DNA from: QHXN01 sp040509515 | GTDB taxonomy: Bacteria > Acidobacteriota > Blastocatellia > Pyrinomonadales > Pyrinomonadaceae | NCBI GenBank assembly: GCA_040509515.1 | Contig: JBEVKV010000165.1 | Location: forward strand, 1-10,717 | Reading direction: 5' to 3' | DNA length: 10,717 nt | Shown: piece after piece, positions 6,395 to 10,717 of the stretch | How positions within the stretch are numbered: the first letter of the stretch is position 1 | Layout of the letters: each line of letters begins with the position of its first letter | Notes under the pieces: model-generated | Told to the model about the DNA's origin: nothing | What the model saw: only the letters and a program-made list of their open reading frames with translations | Database searches by the model: none | Program-made: the position numbers and the translations under genes

Positions 6395-7879
6395 ATGGAC
6401 TCCTGGCCGAAGTACCCGACCGTCTACGAGATCAACGCGTGGGTCTGGCTCGGCGAGTTGAGCCGCGCGCACGGGCGACCGCTGACGTTGGGCGACGTTC
6501 CGCAGGCCGAGTTGGAGAGGCTGGCGGGTTACGGCTTCGACGCGCTCTGGCTGATGGGCGTGTGGGAGCGCAGCCCCGGCGCGCGTCGGATTTCGCGCAC
6601 GCACCCGGCGCTGCTCGAAGAGTACGGGCGCACGCTGCCCGGCTACACGGAAGAGGACGTGGTCGGCTCGCCTTACGCCATCATAGGGTACCGCGTCGCG
6701 GCGGAGATGGGCGGTGACGCGGGGCTGGCGCGTCTGCGCGGGCGTCTGCGCGCCCTCGGCCTGCGGCTGGTGCTCGACTTCGTCCCGAACCACATGGCGA
6801 TAGACCACCCGTGGGTGAACACACACCCAACGCGTCTGGTGCGGGGCGACGAAGCGAGCCTCGGGCGCGAGCCGCAAAACTATTTCCGCGCGGGCGCGTC
6901 GGCGCGCGTCTTCGCGCACGGCCGCGACCCTTACTTCGACGGCTGGCCCGACACCGTGCAACTCGACTTCCGCCGCGCCGAGACGAGAGAGGCCGTGACC
7001 GAAGACCTCCTCTCCGTCGCGTCGAAGTGCGACGGCGTGCGCTGCGACATGGCGATGCTCGTCACGCGCGAAGTCTTTCTGGGAACGTGGGGCGGCGAGT
7101 TCGACACGCCCTCGGCCGAGTTCTGGCCCGAAGCATGCGCAAGACTCAGGGCCGTGCACCCCGACTTTCTCCTGATGGCTGAGGTCTACTGGGAGATGGA
7201 GTACGTTTTGCAGCGGCAGGGCTTCGACTTCGCTTACGACAAGCGACTCTATGACCGTCTGCTCGGCGACGACGCCGACGGCGTGCGCGCGCACCTGCGC
7301 GCCGGTCTCGACTATCAGGGGCGGCTCGCGCGATTCGTCGAGAACCACGACGAGCGCCGCGCGCAGGAGGCTTTCGGCGCGGCGCGCGCCCGGGCGGCCT
7401 CCGCGCTCGCGCTCACGCTCCCCGGCCTCCGTCTGCTGCACGAGGGGCAGTTGGAAGGCCGGCGCACGAAACTCTCCGTCCACCTCGGGAGACGCCCCGA
7501 GGAGCCGGCCGACGAGGGCGTCGCGGAGCACTACCGGCGTCTGCTCGCGGCGCTCTCGCACAGCGTCTTTCACGAAGGCGAGTGGCGGCAGGTCGAGCCG
7601 CGAGAAGCGTGGGACGGCAACCCGAGCCACCGGCATTTCGTGGCGAGCCTGTGGGCGTCGGGCGAAGCGCTGCGCCTCACCGCCGCCAACCTTTCGGCGG
7701 AACGCGCGCAGTGTTACCTGCCGCTCGGGCCGGCCGCGCTCGCGAATCGCGCGTGGCTCCTGCGAGACCTTCTGGGCGGGGCGAGCTACGAGAGGGACGG
7801 CGGCGGCCTCCTCACGCCCGGCCTCTATCTGGACGTGCCGGCCTACGGCCACCACCTCTTCGAGATCACGCCCCTCTGA
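6395..7879 (+). CDS. GH13 (alpha-amylase family) glycoside hydrolase
   Basis: The product is a 494-residue TIM-barrel alpha-glycosidase with the four GH13 conserved regions in order: region I DFVPNH (128-133), region II GVRCDMAM with nucleophile Asp218 (214-221), region III MAEVYW with acid/base Glu263 (261-266), and region IV FVENHDE with His318-Asp319 (314-320). The catalytic triad is intact. The insertion between strand 3 and region II is modest, and the tail (about 400-494) is probably a small C-terminal beta-domain. There is no signal peptide, so it should act on cytosolic alpha-glucans or oligosaccharides, or as a transglycosylase; the exact substrate is not readable. The start ATG at 6395 is preferred over TTG at 6392 because AAAGGG (6382-6387) sits 7 nt before it. 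The gene follows egtB by 65 nt on the same strand and may be co-transcribed. No metabolic link to ergothioneine is evident. Confidence 0.88.
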   Translation: MDSWPKYPTVYEINAWVWLGELSRAHGRPLTLGDVPQAELERLAGYGFDALWLMGVWERSPGARRISRTHPALLEEYGRTLPGYTEEDVVGSPYAIIGYRVAAEMGGDAGLARLRGRLRALGLRLVLDFVPNHMAIDHPWVNTHPTRLVRGDEASLGREPQNYFRAGASARVFAHGRDPYFDGWPDTVQLDFRRAETREAVTEDLLSVASKCDGVRCDMAMLVTREVFLGTWGGEFDTPSAEFWPEACARLRAVHPDFLLMAEVYWEMEYVLQRQGFDFAYDKRLYDRLLGDDADGVRAHLRAGLDYQGRLARFVENHDERRAQEAFGAARARAASALALTLPGLRLLHEGQLEGRRTKLSVHLGRRPEEPADEGVAEHYRRLLAALSHSVFHEGEWRQVEPREAWDGNPSHRHFVASLWASGEALRLTAANLSAERAQCYLPLGPAALANRAWLLRDLLGGASYERDGGGLLTPGLYLDVPAYGHHLFEITPL

Positions 7880-8015
7880 AGTCCGCGGCCGCGGGCGGCG
7901 GCCGAATCTCTTCAAATTCCGCGGCGAATTACTCTAAACATTAGGCGCGGCGTCGGCGTATTAGAGGCGAGCCGGGTCACGCCTCGTTCGCGTTAATCAG
8001 AAAAAAGAGATTTTT
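7880..8015 (+). promoter_or_regulatory. Intergenic region with candidate promoter for the permease pair
   Basis: This 136-bp gap begins with a perfect 12-bp palindrome, CCGCGGCCGCGG (7883-7894), 3 nt after the glycosidase stop. Composition then shifts to AT-rich. TTCAAA (7911-7916), 16 nt, then TCTAAA (7933-7938) is a plausible but weak sigma70-like pair. A small dyad AATTC/GAATT (7915-7919 and 7926-7930) lies between the boxes, where an operator could sit. Purine-rich AAAAGAGA (8003-8010) precedes the ATG at 8016 by 5 nt and may serve as a weak ribosome-binding site. A separate promoter here is more likely than read-through, but it is unproven. Confidence 0.35.
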
Positions 8016-9260
8016 ATGAGGACGATCTACACCTTCTACGCCGACGCCGCGCGCATCGCGCTCCAGTCCATCTTCGCGCACAAGCTGAGGGCGTTCCTCA
8101 CGCTCATCGGCATCATCATCGGCGTGGCGTCGGTGGTCATCGTCGGCGCGGCCATCTCGGGGCTCAACACCTACGTGATGGAGAAGGTGACGGCCATCCT
8201 CGGCGTCAACCACTTCATGATCGCGCGCATGGCGCACCAGGGCGAACTCTCCGAGGAGCAGTGGGAGAAGATGAACCGCCGCAACAAGCGGCTTGAGCTG
8301 GAAGACTACGAGTGGGTGCGCGACCACTGCGCAGCCTGCGACGAGGTCGGCGCGCAGCTCCAGAACCAGACCGACCTCAAGCAGAACGGCGAAGAGCTGT
8401 TCGGCGTCGGCGTCCAGGGCTGCACGCCCAACATGCAGTCGATCGAGGACAAGACCATCGGCGAAGGCCGCTTCTTCCTCAATCAGGAGTACGAGACGGC
8501 CGCGATGGTCGCGGTCGTCGGCGACGAGGTGAAGGAGAAGTTCTTCCCCGGCCAAGACCCCATCGGCAAGACCATCAACGTGCGCGGGCTCCCGCTGACC
8601 ATCGTCGGCGTCGAGGAGAAGCGCGGCTCGATGATGGGCCAGTCGCTCGACAAACACATGTACATCCCGCTCACGGCCTACCGCAAAATCTTCGGGGGCC
8701 GGCAGAGCCTGCAGATTCACGGCAAGGCCGAGACGCGCGAGAAGTTCCAGACGGCCATCGAGGACGCGCGCACGGCGCTCCGCAATAAGCACAAGCTGAA
8801 GGGGAGCGAGGAGGACGACTTCGGCATCGTCAACACGGGCGACCTCGCGGGCGAGGTCGATTCGCTGACGAGCGGCATCGCGGCCGTCGTCGTCCCGATC
8901 ACCGCCATCTCGCTCGTCGTCGGCGGCATCGTCGTCATGAACATCATGCTCGTCTCGGTGACCGAGCGCACCTTCGAGATCGGGCTCAGGAAGGCGCTCG
9001 GCGCGACGCGCAAGCAGATGCTCTTGCAGTTCCTCATCGAGTCCTCGTTCCTGACGACGTGCGGCGGCATCCTCGGCTTCCTGCTGGCGGTCGGGCTGAC
9101 GGGGCTCATCTCGGTGCTCACGGGCTGGACGATGACGGTGACGTTCGTCTACGTCATCCTCGCCGTCGGCGTCTCCGGCATCATCGGGATGGTCGCGGGC
9201 ATCTACCCCGCCTTCAAGGCGTCGCGCCTCGACCCCATCGCCGCGCTGGCGAGGAAGTAA
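8016..9260 (+). CDS. MacB/FtsX-like ABC transporter permease (first of tandem pair)
   Basis: The 414-residue inner-membrane protein has the MacB layout. A first membrane helix (about 26-50, after the typical RAFLTLIGIIIGV) is followed by a large periplasmic MacB_PCD-type domain (about 51-285) and three C-terminal helices (about 288-313, 339-366, 374-398) forming the FtsX domain. Hallmark MNIMLVSVTERTFEIGLRKA (308-327) and C-terminal YPAFKASRLDPIAAL (397-411) are present. MacB-type permeases act by mechanotransmission, coupling cytosolic ATP hydrolysis to periplasmic conformational change for export of toxins, peptides or lipoproteins, or for envelope signalling. No ATPase domain is fused, unlike Escherichia coli MacB. 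The periplasmic domain carries CAAC (105-108) and Cys136, absent as a motif from the second copy. The next permease starts 4 nt downstream, so the two probably form a heterodimer. Substrate unknown. Confidence 0.92.
   Translation: MRTIYTFYADAARIALQSIFAHKLRAFLTLIGIIIGVASVVIVGAAISGLNTYVMEKVTAILGVNHFMIARMAHQGELSEEQWEKMNRRNKRLELEDYEWVRDHCAACDEVGAQLQNQTDLKQNGEELFGVGVQGCTPNMQSIEDKTIGEGRFFLNQEYETAAMVAVVGDEVKEKFFPGQDPIGKTINVRGLPLTIVGVEEKRGSMMGQSLDKHMYIPLTAYRKIFGGRQSLQIHGKAETREKFQTAIEDARTALRNKHKLKGSEEDDFGIVNTGDLAGEVDSLTSGIAAVVVPITAISLVVGGIVVMNIMLVSVTERTFEIGLRKALGATRKQMLLQFLIESSFLTTCGGILGFLLAVGLTGLISVLTGWTMTVTFVYVILAVGVSGIIGMVAGIYPAFKASRLDPIAALARK
9251..9257 (+). promoter_or_regulatory. Shine-Dalgarno of the second permease inside the first gene
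   Basis: GAGGAAG lies in the last codons of the upstream permease gene, 7 nt before the ATG at 9265. Together with the 4-nt intergenic gap it indicates coupled translation of the pair at matched levels. Confidence 0.7.
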
Positions 9261-9264
9261 AGTT

Positions 9265-10527
9265 ATGAAGCTGAGAGTGCCAAAGTTCGTCCCCGTCGAA
9301 ATCTTCCGCATGGCGTTGGATAGCCTGCGGGCGCACAAGTTCCGCAGCTTCCTGACGGTGCTGGGGATCGTCATCGGCGTGGCGGTCGTCATCGTCATCG
9401 CCTCGCTGCTGACCGGCGTGCGCCAGTCAATCGTTCAGGTCGTCGAGGAGTTCGGCACCAACAACATCTACGCCTTCCACCTCTCGACGGGGCCGTCTCT
9501 GGGCCCGCGCGACGCCGCCGAGCGGCAGCGCAAGCCGCTGACGGCCGAGGACGGCGAGGCCGTCGCGCGCGCGTGCCCGGCCGTGGACATGGTCGCGCCC
9601 GACCTCTTCGTCTCGTGGCGGGATTCGACCATCACCTACAAGGGGACGACCTACCGGCGCGGCGGCGTCGAGGGCGTGACGGCGAACTACGCCGACGCCA
9701 CCAACGTCTCCGTCCGCGACGGCCGCTTCATCTCCGACGCGGACGACAACAACCGGCGCAACGTGATGGTCATCGGCGTCAACGTCGTGGACGCGCTCTT
9801 CCCCGGCCGCGAGGATCAGGCCGTCGGCGCCGAGGTCAAGCTCGGCGGCCGCCCGTTCGAGATCATCGGCGTGCTTGAGAAGCGCAAGAACGCCATCTTC
9901 GGCGAGAACGACGAGGACAACTCCATCTACATCCCCTACCGCACGGGGCGCGAGGTCTCGCCCAACAGCGAGTACGTCATGCTCGTCATCCGCGCGAGGT
10001 CGGGCCAGCTCCCGCAGGCGCTCGATCAGGTGGAGGAGGTCTTGCGGCGGCGGCGCGGCGTGAAGTTCGACCAGCCGAACAACTTCGACCTCGGCACCGC
10101 CGACCGGATGGTGCAGCAGTTCGACAAGATAACGGGCATGATCGGCATCTTCGGCATCGCCATCTCTTCGGTCGGCCTTCTGGTCGGCGGCATCGGCGTG
10201 ATGAACATCATGCTCGTCTCGGTGACCGAGCGGACGCAGGAGATCGGCGTGCGCAAGGCCATCGGCGCGCGCCGCCGCGACATCGTCCGCCAGTTCCTCT
10301 ACGAAGCGATGACCCTGACCGCGATGGGCGGCATCATCGGCGTCGTCAGCGCCGTCGCCATCAGCAAGCTCATCGCCCTGCTGCTGCCCGCGCTCCCGGC
10401 GGCCGTCCCGCTCTGGGCGGTCATCGCCGGACTCCTCGTCTCGATCTTCGTCGGCCTCGTCTTCGGCGTCTGGCCCGCCCGCAAGGCTTCGCGCCTCGAC
10501 CCGATTGAGTGCCTGCGGTACGAGTAA
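9265..10527 (+). CDS. MacB/FtsX-like ABC transporter permease (second of tandem pair)
   Basis: The 420-residue paralogue of the upstream gene has the same layout: helix 1 (about 27-51, after RSFLTVLGIVIGV), a periplasmic MacB_PCD-type domain (about 52-288) and three C-terminal helices (about 290-315, 345-373, 382-404). The signature MNIMLVSVTERTQEIGVRKA (313-332) is nearly identical to that of the first permease, and the C-terminus ends WPARKASRLDPIECLRYE, the usual MacB-like tail. The periplasmic domain is more divergent than the membrane core, as expected if the two halves of a heterodimer contact different parts of a partner or substrate. Neither an ATPase nor a membrane-fusion (MacA-like) gene occurs downstream within the window, and none lies upstream on this strand. 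The partners must therefore be encoded elsewhere. A long inverted repeat begins 11 nt after the stop codon. Confidence 0.92.
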   Translation: MKLRVPKFVPVEIFRMALDSLRAHKFRSFLTVLGIVIGVAVVIVIASLLTGVRQSIVQVVEEFGTNNIYAFHLSTGPSLGPRDAAERQRKPLTAEDGEAVARACPAVDMVAPDLFVSWRDSTITYKGTTYRRGGVEGVTANYADATNVSVRDGRFISDADDNNRRNVMVIGVNVVDALFPGREDQAVGAEVKLGGRPFEIIGVLEKRKNAIFGENDEDNSIYIPYRTGREVSPNSEYVMLVIRARSGQLPQALDQVEEVLRRRRGVKFDQPNNFDLGTADRMVQQFDKITGMIGIFGIAISSVGLLVGGIGVMNIMLVSVTERTQEIGVRKAIGARRRDIVRQFLYEAMTLTAMGGIIGVVSAVAISKLIALLLPALPAAVPLWAVIAGLLVSIFVGLVFGVWPARKASRLDPIECLRYE

Positions 10528-10537
10528 GGAAGCATTC

Positions 10538-10636
10538 ACATGGATGGACAGGATTAACAGGATTGAGTCATTGATTGATTGAAGAAATGAGCCGATGACT
10601 CAATCCTTCAATCCTGCTCATCCTGTCCATCCATGT
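10538..10636. repeat. Long imperfect inverted repeat with ACATGGATGGACAGGAT ends
   Basis: The outer arms 10538-10566 and 10608-10636 are reverse complements at 27 of 29 positions; the outermost 17 bases (ACATGGATGGACAGGAT) and inner 9 (CAGGATTGA) are perfect. A competing inner pairing joins 10561-10571 with 10595-10605 over 11 bp. The right arm contains a tandem 8-base duplication TCAATCCT (10600-10607 and 10608-10615), and the left arm has three ATTG units near 10570-10581. It encodes nothing and is far more AT-rich than its surroundings. It lies between the permease stop codon and a probable convergent gene end, so it could act as a bidirectional transcript 3' hairpin. From memory, similar motifs are widespread intergenic repeats in several bacterial phyla, not confirmed here. 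Confidence 0.9.
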
Positions 10637-10651
10637 TAATTCTCTCTTTCG

Positions 10652-10717
10652 CTACTTCGCCCGCGCGAGGACGGCGTCGCGGCGTCGGCGCGCGAAGTCG
10701 AAGAGCGCGGGCTGCTG
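10652..10717 (-). CDS. 3' end of a convergent gene, product unknown (partial)
   Basis: Read on the minus strand from the window edge, an open frame gives 21 residues ending ALFDFARRRRDAVLARAK and then TAG at 10654-10652. Nearly every codon ends in G or C, as in the real genes nearby, and the stop falls just before the AT-rich inverted repeat, as expected for a gene end. The arginine-rich tail is too short to assign a family. The chief doubt is that open frames are common by chance at this GC content. Confidence 0.45.
   Translation of the reverse strand, partial: QQPALFDFARRRRDAVLARAK

Noticed and set aside
7883..7894. CCGCGGCCGCGG as a terminator or specific operator
   Set aside because: It is a perfect palindrome but only 12 bp of pure G/C in a GC-rich genome, with no T-tract; it is noted inside the intergenic entry rather than called a site.
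6092..7915. 607-codon open frame on the minus strand antisense to the egtB end and the GH13 gene
   Set aside because: The product is arginine-, alanine- and valine-rich without family motifs, while the plus strand here encodes intact EgtB and GH13 motifs. Long antisense frames are expected at this GC content.
7977..9398. 473-codon minus-strand open frame antisense to the first permease
   Set aside because: Its Asp/Arg/His-rich low-complexity composition mirrors the real permease codons, and no motif is recognisable.
9427..10539. 370-codon minus-strand open frame antisense to the second permease
   Set aside because: Composition is typical of a shadow frame, and the plus-strand gene has membrane helices and the MacB signature.
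10538..10636. Insertion sequence or classic Rho-independent terminator
   Set aside because: There is no transposase frame between the arms and no visible target-site duplication; the hairpin is not GC-rich and is not followed by a clean T-run. It is kept as an inverted repeat only.

Overview
This is a GC-rich bacterial window with dense, short-spaced genes, strong G/C preference at third codon positions and many long antisense shadow ORFs. No rRNA, tRNA, phage, insertion-sequence or CRISPR signal is visible. Gene content fits a free-living, probably Gram-negative bacterium. The paired MacB/FtsX-type permeases, the heptamer intergenic repeats and the cysteine/histidine redox genes would suit an acidobacterium, but that placement is inference and no marker gene proves it.

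Layout: the left half is a minus-strand run read right to left. It holds egtD (histidine Nα-methyltransferase, 4921-3893), egtA (glutamate-cysteine ligase, 3811-2438), an ABC ATPase (2402-1614) and an ABC permease fused to its own substrate-binding domain (1617-64, overlapping the ATPase gene by 4 nt). A 100-bp divergent intergenic region (4922-5021) separates this run from plus-strand egtB (5022-6329). Downstream of egtB is a GH13 family glycosidase (6395-7879). A 136-bp gap then leads to two tandem MacB-like ABC permeases (8016-9260 and 9265-10527, 4 nt apart). The last 66 bases probably hold the 3' end of a convergent minus-strand gene.

How it may work together: EgtD trimethylates histidine to hercynine, EgtB oxidatively couples hercynine to a thiol donor (cysteine or gamma-glutamylcysteine), and EgtA can supply gamma-glutamylcysteine. 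The ATPase plus permease/binding-protein fusion has the two-gene architecture of the OpuB/BilE quaternary-amine importers and of the EgtUV ergothioneine importers. Sitting directly behind egtD-egtA, it most plausibly imports ergothioneine or a related betaine. If so, this is a combined make-and-retrieve ergothioneine locus, which is the most interesting biological proposal in the window. No egtC or egtE is present, so the pathway is not complete here.

A second theme is repeat DNA placed immediately after stop codons. A TTTCGCC heptamer array follows the transporter gene, a perfect 24-bp inverted repeat built of GTGATRA heptamers follows egtD, and a roughly 100-bp inverted repeat with ACATGGATGGACAGGAT ends follows the second permease.
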